From: an uncultured Collinsella sp.
Lineage (GTDB): Bacteria > Actinomycetota > Coriobacteriia > Coriobacteriales > Coriobacteriaceae
Assembly (NCBI GenBank): GCA_900544865.1
Contig: UQXA01000007.1
Location: 1-64,000 of the forward strand
Direction: 5' to 3'
Length of the DNA: 64,000 nt
Part shown: positions 47,899 to 56,817 of the stretch, piece by piece
How the letters are laid out: the number at the start of each line of letters is the position of its first letter
Numbering within the stretch: the stretch's first letter is position 1
The notes under the pieces: model-generated
Database searches by the model: none
Told to the model about the DNA's origin: nothing
What the model saw: only the letters and a program-made list of their open reading frames with translations
Made by a program: the position numbers and the translations under genes

Positions 47899-48636
47899 TT
47901 GTTAGTACTTACTGATCAGCAGGCTGACGAGATGTTGAGTCGTCTAACTTCCTATTGCAAAGAGTATTCCTTGAGCGTAACTGATGTTGAGCTGAGGAAA
48001 TGTATTCAGCATTTGGATTTGGTTCTAGAAACTAATAAGACAACCAATCTCACCCGTATTCTTAACGTAGAAGATGCTGCAGTACTTCATATCCTCGACT
48101 CACTTGTTTTGCTCCCCTATATCAACAAGGCTCCTGAGGGAGCTTTGCTCGATATGGGAACAGGTGCGGGCTTCCCTGGTATTCCATTAACCATAACCAC
48201 GCATCGTAAAGCTACTTATATTGACTCTGTTGGCAAGAAGGTTGATGCGGTTAATTCCTTTGTCCATGCTCTTGGATTGAAACATGCTCATGCGGTTCAT
48301 GATCGTCTTGAAGAATATGCTCGAAGCCATAAGAAGCAGTTCTCTGTTGTAACCGCCCGCGCACTGGCCTCTCTACCGATTCTTGTTGAGTATGCGGCTC
48401 CGTATCTGAAGGATGGAGGGCTATTTGTTATAACCAAGGGCAATCCTTCGGATGAGGAGCTTGCTTCCGGCATGTCAGCAGCTAAGATTTGCGGCTTCAC
48501 TTTGCTTCTGAATGACGCAATTGATTTGCCTGAAGGCTTGGGTCACAGGGAGTTCATTGTTCTTAAGAAGAGTCATCCAGCATCTGTCTCATTGCCTCGT
48601 GCAAATGGCGTGGCAAAGAAGAATCCGCTTGCCTAG
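47899..48636 (+). CDS. rsmG: 16S rRNA (guanine-527 N7) methyltransferase
   Basis: 245 residues. SAM-binding motif LLDMGTGAGFPGIPL, with TNLTRI upstream and VTARALASLPILVEYAAPYL downstream, both characteristic of RsmG (GidB). The start is TTG at 47899, 6 nt after AAAGGAG; an ATG at 47932 is the alternative. This stretch and the following parA/parB genes have fewer GC-ending codons than the gyr region. Confidence 0.93.
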   Translation: MLVLTDQQADEMLSRLTSYCKEYSLSVTDVELRKCIQHLDLVLETNKTTNLTRILNVEDAAVLHILDSLVLLPYINKAPEGALLDMGTGAGFPGIPLTITTHRKATYIDSVGKKVDAVNSFVHALGLKHAHAVHDRLEEYARSHKKQFSVVTARALASLPILVEYAAPYLKDGGLFVITKGNPSDEELASGMSAAKICGFTLLLNDAIDLPEGLGHREFIVLKKSHPASVSLPRANGVAKKNPLA

Positions 48637-48637
48637 T

Positions 48638-48653
48638 TGTTTCACGTGAAACA
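48638..48653. promoter_or_regulatory. parS site 1
   Basis: TGTTTCACGTGAAACA, identical to the general bacterial parS consensus, directly past the rsmG stop codon. Bound by ParB. Confidence 0.97.
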
Positions 48654-48676
48654 TAATGGATACTAACAACTTGCAG

Positions 48677-48692
48677 TGTTTCACGTGGAACA
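48677..48692. promoter_or_regulatory. parS site 2
   Basis: TGTTTCACGTGGAACA, one change from the consensus, between rsmG and parA. Confidence 0.93.
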
Positions 48693-48715
48693 TGGCGGTT
48701 GATATCGATTCGGAA

Positions 48716-48731
48716 TGTTTCACGTGAAACA
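48716..48731. promoter_or_regulatory. parS site 3
   Basis: TGTTTCACGTGAAACA, exact consensus, about 40 nt before the parA start. Confidence 0.97.
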
Positions 48732-48770
48732 TCCTCCGTTTGACAGCTTTAATACACACCAGGAGGGACC

Positions 48771-49571
48771 GTGGGATTTCGCGACGTTAAGCGTTCTAAG
48801 AGCGCAAAAGACACGCGTATCATTGCAATCATCAATCAAAAAGGCGGCGTCGGTAAGTCAACGACGGCTGTAAACCTTGCAGCAGCACTGGGTGAGCAGG
48901 GTCGTAAGACACTGATTGTCGATTTTGATCCGCAGGGAAACAGCACCAGTGGATTCGGAATTGAAAAAGAAGACCTTGATCACTGCATCTATGATGCATT
49001 GTTGAATGATGTGCCGGCAGAATCGCTTGTTCTTGATACAAATTGTAAAAAAGTATTCGTTATTCCGGCTACAATTCAACTTGCAGGCGCGGAAATTGAG
49101 CTCGTAAGCGCAATTGCTCGTGAAACCCGCCTCAAAGATTTGCTTGAGCCGATTCAGGACGAGTTTGACTTTATTTTCATTGACTGTCCTCCTTCGCTCG
49201 GCCTGCTTACTATCAACGCTTTGACCGCAGCAGACAGCGTTTTGATTCCGATCCAGTGCGAATATTACGCACTCGAGGGCGTTACGAAGCTGCTTGAGTC
49301 AATGAAGATGGTCAAATCACGGCTGAACAAGGGCTTAAACACCTATGGTGTGCTTATGACCATGTATGACTCGCGTACTTCACTATCGAATCAGGTTGTT
49401 GAGGAGGTTCAATCGTACTTTGGTGATAAGGCGTTTAAGACGCTAATCCCCCGTACGGTTAAAATCTCCGAAGCTCCGTCTTTTGGAGAACCGGTAATTA
49501 CCTATGCACCTCAAAATAAGGGTGCAAAAGCATATATGAACCTTGCAAAAGAGGTGATCAAGCGTGCCTAG
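48771..49571 (+). CDS. parA: Chromosome-partitioning ATPase ParA/Soj
   Basis: 266 residues from a GTG after CAGGAGG. The deviant Walker A INQKGGVGKSTTAVNLA and Walker A' IVDFDPQGNSTSG are complete, as is DFIFIDCPPSLGLL. ParA dimers bind DNA nonspecifically and move ParB-bound origins. The N-terminal 16 residues are basic (GFRDVKRSKSAKDTR). Overlaps parB by 8 nt. Confidence 0.96.
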   Translation: MGFRDVKRSKSAKDTRIIAIINQKGGVGKSTTAVNLAAALGEQGRKTLIVDFDPQGNSTSGFGIEKEDLDHCIYDALLNDVPAESLVLDTNCKKVFVIPATIQLAGAEIELVSAIARETRLKDLLEPIQDEFDFIFIDCPPSLGLLTINALTAADSVLIPIQCEYYALEGVTKLLESMKMVKSRLNKGLNTYGVLMTMYDSRTSLSNQVVEEVQSYFGDKAFKTLIPRTVKISEAPSFGEPVITYAPQNKGAKAYMNLAKEVIKRA

Positions 49572-50469
49572 TGTAAAGAAACGTGGCGGATTGGGACGTG
49601 GACTCAATGCTTTGGTCTCAGAGGCCGAGTATGAGACCGGCGGTTCGGCTGCATCGGCTTCAAATGCCGCATCTGAATCAAAACTACCTATTGAGGATAT
49701 CGTTCCCAACCCTAATCAGCCGCGAATTCACTTTAACGAAACTGAACTTCGCGAGTTGAGCGAGTCAATCCAAGAACATGGCGTTTTGCAGCCGCTTTTG
49801 GTTCGCAAGCATGGAAACGGCTATGAGATCATCGCTGGTGAGCGTCGTTACCAGGCGTCAAAGCTTGCTGGCCTTGAAGAATTGCCAGTCATCATTAAAG
49901 AGGTAAATGATGAAGAGATGCTGGCTCTTGCTCTTATCGAAAACCTTCAGCGTTCTGATCTGAATCCCGTCGAAGAGGCTAAGGGCTATCGCCAACTCAT
50001 TGATGCCAGCGGGATGACCCAGGAGGCATTGTCGAAGGCAGTAAGCAAGTCACGCTCTGCAATTACAAACTCGCTGCGTCTTCTCGATCTCCCCGAAGTA
50101 GTTCAGCAGATGATTTTTGAGGGCAAACTTACTGCTGGTCATGCACGTGCGATTCTTGCAGTTCCCTATGAGGACGCTCGAATTCGACTTGCAGAGAAGG
50201 TTGTTGCAGAGGGCCTTTCCGTAAGAGCGGCAGAAAATCTCGCTCCGTTGTTTTCTGCCGGAGAGACACCTAAGACGCCGAGGCCTGCAACGCCTCAGTC
50301 TTTTAAAAAGGCTGCCCGCGTGCTTCGTCAGGTTTTTAATACCAACGTGCGTGTGAAGAGCTCGCGTGGAAAGAATAAGATTGAGATTGAGTTTAAAGAC
50401 GAGGAAGAGCTCTCTCGTATTCTTGGCGAAATGATTCAGTTTGATCAAGGAGGCCAAGATGAGGAATAA
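49564..50469 (+). CDS. parB: Chromosome-partitioning protein ParB/Spo0J
   Basis: 301 residues from GTG. N-terminal GGLGRGLNALVSE; CTP-binding/hydrolysis region with NPNQPRIHF and GERRYQASKLAG (GERRxRA-like box); helix-turn-helix SKAVSKSRSAITNSLRLLDL; C-terminal dimer domain. It loads at the three parS sites just upstream and slides as a clamp. Ends overlapping the small membrane protein gene by 11 nt. Confidence 0.96.
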   Translation: MPSVKKRGGLGRGLNALVSEAEYETGGSAASASNAASESKLPIEDIVPNPNQPRIHFNETELRELSESIQEHGVLQPLLVRKHGNGYEIIAGERRYQASKLAGLEELPVIIKEVNDEEMLALALIENLQRSDLNPVEEAKGYRQLIDASGMTQEALSKAVSKSRSAITNSLRLLDLPEVVQQMIFEGKLTAGHARAILAVPYEDARIRLAEKVVAEGLSVRAAENLAPLFSAGETPKTPRPATPQSFKKAARVLRQVFNTNVRVKSSRGKNKIEIEFKDEEELSRILGEMIQFDQGGQDEE

Positions 50470-50713
50470 GATTTTAACTGCGATTGCATTGGCGACGACT
50501 GTCGCAGCTGGTGCCTTTGCTGGATATAAGATCGCGACAGACGATGAACTTCGAGGTCGTCTGCTTCGAGGCGCGCAAGATATCGTCGATACTTCCAAGA
50601 AAATAATGAATGTTATGACAGAAGATGTTGCCATGCGTACAGCTCAGGTAACAAAGAATCCTAAGATTAATCAAGGTTGGGTTAGCAACCAATGGGAAAA
50701 TGTAGGCTATTAG
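50459..50713 (+). CDS. Small membrane-anchored protein linked to parAB
   Basis: 84 residues, start ATG at 50459 after CAAGGAGG, inside the end of parB. One N-terminal hydrophobic segment (about 4-22, ILTAIALATTVAAGAFAGYK) is followed by a helical, mixed-charge tail (GRLLRGAQDIVDTSKKIM). It resembles small YtxH-like proteins in outline only. Co-translation with parB suggests a link to origin placement at the membrane, which is inference. Confidence 0.75.
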   Translation: MRNKILTAIALATTVAAGAFAGYKIATDDELRGRLLRGAQDIVDTSKKIMNVMTEDVAMRTAQVTKNPKINQGWVSNQWENVGY

Positions 50714-50744
50714 GTACCTAACAATTACTTACTATATTTTGATG

Positions 50745-50775
50745 GGTCCTTGTCTGATTCACGAGACAAGGACCC
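50745..50775 (+). terminator. Hairpin after the parAB operon
   Basis: GGTCCTTGTCT and AGACAAGGACC arms with an 8-nt loop, followed by CCCGTATTTT. A weak T-tract; probably ends the parA-parB transcript. Confidence 0.6.
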
Positions 50776-50837
50776 CGTATTTTGGCCGTAAAAATGGGAC
50801 CAGTAGCAGCTGATTCAAAATTAAGGTCAAGAAATGA

Positions 50838-50873
50838 AACGGCCACGGTTGCATTTCCTGCAACCGTGGCCGT
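50838..50873 (-). terminator. Terminator after rlmN
   Basis: A 15-bp stem (ACGGCCACGGTTGCA with its complement) and a 5-nt loop. On the minus strand TTTCATTTC follows. Confidence 0.7.
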
Positions 50874-50877
50874 TCGA

Positions 50878-50893
50878 TGTTTCACATGAAACG
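50878..50893. promoter_or_regulatory. Degenerate parS-like site
   Basis: TGTTTCACATGAAACG, two changes from consensus, between the hairpin and the rlmN stop codon, 2.2 kb from parS site 3. It may be a weak ParB site. Confidence 0.5.
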
Positions 50894-50911
50894 TTTTGGG
50901 GTGCGACTCCC

Positions 50912-51964
50912 CTATGCGTTCTTCTGAACTTTGAAGCGCTGCTTCAGCTGTCCGCAAGCGGCGTCAATATCGTTACCACGGGAGTTACGAATCGTGGTCT
51001 CGATGCCACGGGACTCAAGACGACGCTGAAGATCCTCAACCTTATGAATCGGCGACGGCTTGAGCGGGCTGCCCTCGATGTCGTTAAGCTGAATCAGGTT
51101 AACGTGGCACAACGTTCCCTCGCAGAAGTCGCAGAGCGCCTGCATCTCGGGATTCGTATCGTTGACGCCTTCGATCATGGCATACTCATAGGTCGGGCGG
51201 CGGCCAGTCTTTTCGGTGTAGAGTTGAAGCGCCTCGTGAAGGCGAAGCAGCGTGTACTTCTTAATACCGGGCATGAGCTTATTGCGCGTCGACTGGATGG
51301 CGGAATGCAAGGAAACGGCAAGCGTGAACTGCTCAGGGATGTCGGCAAATTTGCGAATACCGGGAATAACGCCACTGGTAGAGACAGTGAGGTGACGAGC
51401 GCCGATACCGATGCCATCGGGGTCGTTGAGGATTCGCAGCGCCTTGAGAACCTCGTCGTAGTTGGCAAACGGCTCGCCCTGGCCCATGAAGACAACGCTC
51501 GTGGCGCGCTCGCCAAAGTCGTTGGATACATGAAGTACCTGGTCGACGATCTCTTGAGCGGTCAGAGAGCGCTTGAGGCCGTTGAGACCGGTGGCGCAAA
51601 AGGCACAGCCCATGCCGCAGCCTGCCTGGGTGGAAACGCAGACGGAAAGCTTGTTACGACGGGGCATGCCGACGGTTTCGACGGAAACGCCGTCGTGGTA
51701 CTCGAGCAGATACTTGCGTGAGCCATCTTTGGAAACTTGCTTGGTTAGTTCAGTCGGCGTGTCGAAGGCAAAAGCCTCTTTAAGCTGCTCGCGGAAAGCC
51801 TTGGGAAGGTTGGTCATATCGTCAAACGAACAAACGTTCTTCTCAAAGACCCATTCGATGAGCTGCTTCGCGCGGAACGCGGGCTGGCCAAGTTCGGCCA
51901 CGAGCTCGCGAATATCGTTTTGGCTCAAGTCGCGAATGTCCTGAGATTTAGTCCTGGGATTCAT
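50912..51964 (-). CDS. rlmN: 23S rRNA/tRNA adenine-C2 methyltransferase
   Basis: 350 residues. A radical-SAM enzyme that methylates A2503 of 23S rRNA and A37 of some tRNAs. The iron-sulfur motif is CGMGCAFCATG, preceded by LSVCVSTQAGC; the GEPFANYDEV region and the catalytic Cys near C-terminal GTLCHVNLIQLN are typical. Reads against the surrounding plus-strand genes. Confidence 0.95.
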   Translation of the reverse strand: MNPRTKSQDIRDLSQNDIRELVAELGQPAFRAKQLIEWVFEKNVCSFDDMTNLPKAFREQLKEAFAFDTPTELTKQVSKDGSRKYLLEYHDGVSVETVGMPRRNKLSVCVSTQAGCGMGCAFCATGLNGLKRSLTAQEIVDQVLHVSNDFGERATSVVFMGQGEPFANYDEVLKALRILNDPDGIGIGARHLTVSTSGVIPGIRKFADIPEQFTLAVSLHSAIQSTRNKLMPGIKKYTLLRLHEALQLYTEKTGRRPTYEYAMIEGVNDTNPEMQALCDFCEGTLCHVNLIQLNDIEGSPLKPSPIHKVEDLQRRLESRGIETTIRNSRGNDIDAACGQLKQRFKVQKNA

Positions 51965-52049
51965 GGAAGCCTTTCGATTTTGGGGAAACGTAGAGGGTAT
52001 CGCTACAATATGGTATCAGCTGCAGAAATTATAGAGGAGGAGTCTGCCC

Positions 52050-53015
52050 ATGCCGGGTAAAAGCCTAGAGAACATGCACGTAGCGGTCTTGGCGGGTGGT
52101 CATTCCGCTGAGCGCGAGATCTCGCTCAATTCGGGAAAGAACGTTGTGACGGCACTGAAGGAGGCCGGCTACACCTCGGTGGAGCTGCTCGACACGGCCG
52201 CTGATGACTTTATGGTAACCATGGCGACTGGCGGTTTCGATGTGGCGTTTATCGCCATGCACGGCGCCGGCGGTGAGGATGGCGCCATGCAGGGTGCCAT
52301 GGAGACCCTTGGTATCCCCTACACGGCCTCGGGCGTGCTTGCCAGCGCCTGCGGTGCCGACAAGGAGGTCTCTAAGCTCCTGTACGCCAAGGCGGGCATT
52401 CCCATTGCCCCCGGCCTCGCGCTCGAGGTGGGCGATGAAGTCGATATCGATCATATCGTCGAGGTTTGTGGCGAGCGCTGCTTTGTGAAGCCGGCCGTCA
52501 ACGGTTCCAGCTATGGCATTTCCCTGGTCCATGAGCCCTCCGAGCTGCCCGCGGCAATCGCCAAGGCGTTTGAGTACGGCGACAAAGTGCTGGTCGAGAA
52601 GTGCATCGAGGGTACCGAGATCACCGTCGGCGTGTACGGCGAGGACGACGTGCGCGCTCTGCCGATTGTCGAGATTCGTAAGCCCAAGGACTGCGAGTTC
52701 TACGATCTGGACGTGAAGTATGTCGACCCTACGGACATCCATCGCATTCCGGCGCAGATTTCACCCGAGAATTACACTCGCGCTCAGGAGCTTGCCTGCG
52801 CTGCTCACAAGGCCCTCGGTTGCCTGGGTATCTCACGCAGCGACTTTATTGTGAGTGAGGACGGCCCCGTCATCCTCGAGACCAATACCATTCCCGGCAT
52901 GACCGATACGTCGCTGTATCCGGATGAGATCCGCCACACCGACGACATGACGTTCCCGCAGGTCTGTGACAGCCTGATCCGTATGGGCCTTCGTCGAGCG
53001 GGCATTGCATGCTAA
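52050..53015 (+). CDS. ddl: D-alanine-D-alanine ligase
   Basis: 321 residues. Makes the D-Ala-D-Ala end of peptidoglycan precursors with ATP. N-terminal LAGGHSAEREISLNSG; ATP-grasp part with FVKPAVNGSSYGISLV, the metal-site region VILETNTIPGMTD, and SLYPDE. GAGGAGG precedes the ATG. Overlaps the dnaQ-dinG gene by 7 nt. Confidence 0.95.
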   Translation: MPGKSLENMHVAVLAGGHSAEREISLNSGKNVVTALKEAGYTSVELLDTAADDFMVTMATGGFDVAFIAMHGAGGEDGAMQGAMETLGIPYTASGVLASACGADKEVSKLLYAKAGIPIAPGLALEVGDEVDIDHIVEVCGERCFVKPAVNGSSYGISLVHEPSELPAAIAKAFEYGDKVLVEKCIEGTEITVGVYGEDDVRALPIVEIRKPKDCEFYDLDVKYVDPTDIHRIPAQISPENYTRAQELACAAHKALGCLGISRSDFIVSEDGPVILETNTIPGMTDTSLYPDEIRHTDDMTFPQVCDSLIRMGLRRAGIAC

Positions 53016-55903
53016 TCGAGGACGCGGTTTCGTCAGGAACGCCGCAGTTTGTCATCGACTCCTATGCCACGCTTGCCGAGCGCGCCAAAACACAGTCCTT
53101 CGGCCTTATCGAGGAAGATGTGATCGTCCTCGATACCGAGACCACGGGTCTTTCGGTGCAGGACAATGAGCTGATCGAGATCTCGGCGGCCCGCCTTTCG
53201 GGCCGCGAGGTCGTCGACCGCTTCGATACCTTCGTGCATCCCAAACAGCTGATTCCCGCCGAGATTACCGAGCTCACGAGCATTACAAATGCCGATGTGG
53301 CAGATGCCCCGTCGGCCGTTGAGGCCGTGGCCGCTCTCGCCGATTTTGTCGGTGGTTGCCCGGTGATCGCACATAACGCCACGTTCGATCGCTCATTTAT
53401 CGAGTCGGTCAAAGGCGGCGTCAACGTGAGCGATATTTGGATCGATTCGCTGGCGCTGTCGCGCATCGCGCTTCCGCGCCTGGCCTCGCACAAGCTGTCT
53501 TTTATGGCCGATCTGTTTGGCTGTGACTCGGTATCACACCGTGCCAATGCCGACGTCGACGCCCTGTGTGGCGTATGGCGCGTGTTGCTCGTGGCGCTCA
53601 CCGACTTGCCTCAGGGCCTCATGGCGCGCCTAGCCGACATGCATCCGGATGTGCCTTGGTCCTATCGTCCTATCTTCTCATTCTTGGCGGGGCAGAACCC
53701 TGGTTCTATCTTCTCTCTCAGCGCCGCTCGTGCTGACGTTCTCAAGGCCGATCGCGCCGACGATCGGGTGGACGCCGACGAACTGCCGGTACTCAAGATG
53801 CCGAGTCGTGAGGAGATTGAGGCAGACTATGCGCCAGGTGGCCTGGTCAATCGCATGTATCCCACCTACGAGCCGCGTGATGAGCAGATCGCGATGGCGC
53901 TCGAGGTCTGCGATGCGCTGGTCACGGGCACTCATCGTGTAATTGAGGCGGGCACGGGCGTCGGCAAATCGATGGCCTATCTGGTGCCTTTTGCCGAGGC
54001 AGCACGCCGTAACAACATCACGGTTGGTATTGCGACCAAATCGAACAATCTTGCCGACCAGCTCATGTACCATGAGCTGCCAAAACTTGCCGAGCAACTG
54101 GACGGTGGTCTGTCATTTTGCGCTCTCAAGGGCTATGACCACTATCCGTGCCTGCGCAAGCTTGAGCGCATGAGCCGCGGCCAGGTCGAGATTACCACCA
54201 AGCGCGATCCGGCGGACACGCTCACGGCGGTCGCGGTCATTATGGCGTACGTCTGCCAATCAGCCGATGGCGACCTCGACTCGCTCGGCATTCGGTGGCG
54301 CAGTGTCAACCGCCCCGACTTTACGACGGCCTCGCGCGAGTGTGCTCGTCGCCTCTGCCCGTTTTTCCCTGATAAATGTTTGGTCCACGGCGCTCGCCGT
54401 CGTGCAGCGCATGCCGACGTGGTGGTCACCAACCATTCCCTGCTGTTCCGCAATGTCGCGGCCGAGGGCAGGATTTTACCTCCGATTCGTCATTGGGTAA
54501 TCGACGAGGCCCATTCCATCGAGCACGAGGCGCGCCGTCAGTGGGCGCGCGTGGTGTCGGCGGACGAATCACGCGTTCTGTTTGAGCGCCTGGGCGGCTC
54601 GAGCACCGGTGCGCTAAGCCAGGTTTCCCGTGATTTGGCAACCTCCGAGGGCTCTACGCTCTATCTGGGCCTTACTGCCAAGGCGACGTCGACGGTTGCG
54701 CGCGCGAGCATGGCAATCGCCGACGTGTTCGATGGCGTTCGCGAGCTCGGCCGCCGTGCCCGTGGGGGTTATGACAATGCCAATCTATGGATTGGCCCCG
54801 AGCTGCGCGAATCTGACGACTGGCATGATTTCTTACCGTCGGCCTACGCTGCCATCGATGCATTGGAACAAGCTGACAAGAGCGTCGACGCGCTGGTGCA
54901 GGCCGTCGCCGCCGACAAGCCCGAGGTTGTTGTCGACCTGGGCGATATCTCGCGCCGCCTGCACGAGCTGGCCGAGAACCTCAAACTCATCATCGACGGC
55001 ACCGATGAACACTACGTGTATTCGCTGCAGGTCAATCGCAGGTTGCGTGCCGGCGGAGAGTCAATGACCGCAGAGCGCATCGACATTGGCGAGGCCTTGG
55101 CAACCGAGTGGCTGCCCGAGGTTCACACGGCTATCTTTGCCTCGGCGACCATGACGGTGTCCAAAAGCTTTGAACACTTTAACCACGCGGTCGGCCTCGA
55201 TCGCATCGGTGCTTCGACATCCTCATCGCTGCACTTGGACTCGAGCTACGACTTTGATTCGAACATGGCTGTAGTCGTTGCGGGCGATATACCCGATCCG
55301 CGCGATCGTGAAAGCTATCTTACGGCGCTCGAGCGCGTGCTGGTCGACGCCCATCTTGCCATGGGCGGATCGGTGCTCACGCTGTTTACCAATCGGCGCG
55401 ACATGGAAGACCTGTACGCCCGCGTTGAGCCCAAGATGGCCCGTGCGGGTCTGGAGCTCAACTGCCAGCAGCGCAACTCATCTCCTCGTCGCCTGCGCGA
55501 CCGGTTTATCAACGAGCCGACCTCGTCGCTTTTTGCTCTTAAGGCCTTCTGGGAGGGATTCGACGCCAGCGGCGAGACACTGCGCTGCGTCATCATTCCC
55601 AAGCTGCCGTTCTCGAGCCCCACGGACCCGCTCTCGTGCGAGCGCAACCTGCGCGAAGACCGCGCTTGGGCGCGCTATTCGCTGCCCGAGGCGGTGCTCG
55701 AGGTCAAGCAGGCGGCTGGCCGCCTTATCCGCTCGTCGACCGATTGCGGCGTGCTGATTCTGGCCGACCCGCGCCTGGTGACGAAGGGCTACGGAAAGAA
55801 GTTCTTAACGTCGCTGCCCACGAGTTCCTACCAGCGCATCGAATCGGCGCAGATCGGGCACTATCTGCAACTGTGGCGTGCACGCCACGAGCGGCGGCGC
55901 TAA
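53009..55903 (+). CDS. DnaQ-type exonuclease fused to DinG-type helicase
   Basis: 964 residues. The N-terminal 3'-5' exonuclease (about 35-200) has DEDDh motifs: VLDTETTG, HNATFDRSF and HRANADVDA. The XPD/DinG helicase starts near 285 with Walker A EAGTGVGKSMAYL, Walker B/DEAH VIDEAHSIEH and a Cys set fitting an iron-sulfur cluster (YDHYPCLRK, then CARRLCPFFPDKC). The C-terminal motif VLEVKQAAGRLIRSSTDCG is the helicase motif VI. This matches the DnaQ-DinG fusions of Firmicutes; it probably unwinds damaged or R-loop DNA. Its stop codon overlaps that of the convergent WYL gene. Confidence 0.92.
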   Translation: MLIEDAVSSGTPQFVIDSYATLAERAKTQSFGLIEEDVIVLDTETTGLSVQDNELIEISAARLSGREVVDRFDTFVHPKQLIPAEITELTSITNADVADAPSAVEAVAALADFVGGCPVIAHNATFDRSFIESVKGGVNVSDIWIDSLALSRIALPRLASHKLSFMADLFGCDSVSHRANADVDALCGVWRVLLVALTDLPQGLMARLADMHPDVPWSYRPIFSFLAGQNPGSIFSLSAARADVLKADRADDRVDADELPVLKMPSREEIEADYAPGGLVNRMYPTYEPRDEQIAMALEVCDALVTGTHRVIEAGTGVGKSMAYLVPFAEAARRNNITVGIATKSNNLADQLMYHELPKLAEQLDGGLSFCALKGYDHYPCLRKLERMSRGQVEITTKRDPADTLTAVAVIMAYVCQSADGDLDSLGIRWRSVNRPDFTTASRECARRLCPFFPDKCLVHGARRRAAHADVVVTNHSLLFRNVAAEGRILPPIRHWVIDEAHSIEHEARRQWARVVSADESRVLFERLGGSSTGALSQVSRDLATSEGSTLYLGLTAKATSTVARASMAIADVFDGVRELGRRARGGYDNANLWIGPELRESDDWHDFLPSAYAAIDALEQADKSVDALVQAVAADKPEVVVDLGDISRRLHELAENLKLIIDGTDEHYVYSLQVNRRLRAGGESMTAERIDIGEALATEWLPEVHTAIFASATMTVSKSFEHFNHAVGLDRIGASTSSSLHLDSSYDFDSNMAVVVAGDIPDPRDRESYLTALERVLVDAHLAMGGSVLTLFTNRRDMEDLYARVEPKMARAGLELNCQQRNSSPRRLRDRFINEPTSSLFALKAFWEGFDASGETLRCVIIPKLPFSSPTDPLSCERNLREDRAWARYSLPEAVLEVKQAAGRLIRSSTDCGVLILADPRLVTKGYGKKFLTSLPTSSYQRIESAQIGHYLQLWRARHERRR

Positions 55904-56817
55904 AGCGGACAAACGAGGGTTTTTGCCATATCGCACAGACGCTTTGACAGGGCGGGGTCATCCAAGATGCGGATGGCTCCGCCCGCTGCGATTACCTGGC
56001 TCAGTAGCCAACGCTCGGAGCCGTAATGCACGGTTACCATTGCCATGTCTGCCCCGCTGCGCTCGATTAGGGTGATGCCGGCCCAGTCCAGATGTTCCGC
56101 CATATCGAATGGCATCAAGAGCTTTGCGCTACGCTGCGTCCGGGCAAGGGAATCGTGGAGGGATGCGACGTCCGGTGCGTGAGACACGACGGAGTCTTCC
56201 GTCAAGGTGAGTCCCTCGATTTTATCCATGCGATAGGTGCGCTGCTCATCGGCTGCGATGTCCCAGGCAATCAAGTATGTTTGGTCGCCGTTTGCCGTAA
56301 TGCGCAAGGGGTCGACCAGACGCTCGCGTGGCCGTGCATCGTCCATCGAGCGATACGAGATGCGGCAGCGAACGCCGTCCTGAATGGCGCAGCTCAGCTG
56401 CTGCCAGTGCGACCCGTGGTTGACGGTGTCAAAGACGCGCTGGTTATAGCCGAGCTCTTCGGGTAGAAGAGCATGCCGAATCCGGGCTGCCGTCTGTGGC
56501 TCGATCCCCAACGATTCAAGTTCGTGGTTGAGCACAGCGCCCTCGGCGGCACTCAGGCGCAACGGTAGCACACGCCCGGCGTCGCCGGTGAGGACCACAC
56601 GCTCGCCGCGGCATTCGCAGATGATGCGCGCGCCCGATTCTCGGTCCGCGAGCGTCGAGACGATCTCGAGAATCTCGTCGAGCGACACCCCTGTGATGTC
56701 AAAGCGGCTGCAAATCTCGGCTCGTGTCATGCCGCTCTCGCCGGCGGCGTAGAGGGCCTCCATGATGTCGATGGCGCGCGAGAGTCTCTGCTCGCTGGTG
56801 AGTTTACGCACGGGCAT
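55900..56817 (-). CDS. WYL-domain transcriptional regulator (second of pair)
   Basis: 305 residues. N-terminal helix-turn-helix (KLTSEQRLSRAIDIMEALYA, GMTRAEICSRFDIT), then a WYL domain (VRCRISYRSMDDARPRERLV, DQTYLIAWDIAADEQRTYRM) and a C-terminal domain. WYL proteins sense a ligand, probably nucleic acid, and control transcription. The pair resembles PafB-PafC of actinobacteria in layout. The start is the ATG at 56817, overlapping the upstream WYL gene by 14 nt. Confidence 0.85.
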   Translation of the reverse strand: MPVRKLTSEQRLSRAIDIMEALYAAGESGMTRAEICSRFDITGVSLDEILEIVSTLADRESGARIICECRGERVVLTGDAGRVLPLRLSAAEGAVLNHELESLGIEPQTAARIRHALLPEELGYNQRVFDTVNHGSHWQQLSCAIQDGVRCRISYRSMDDARPRERLVDPLRITANGDQTYLIAWDIAADEQRTYRMDKIEGLTLTEDSVVSHAPDVASLHDSLARTQRSAKLLMPFDMAEHLDWAGITLIERSGADMAMVTVHYGSERWLLSQVIAAGGAIRILDDPALSKRLCDMAKTLVCPL

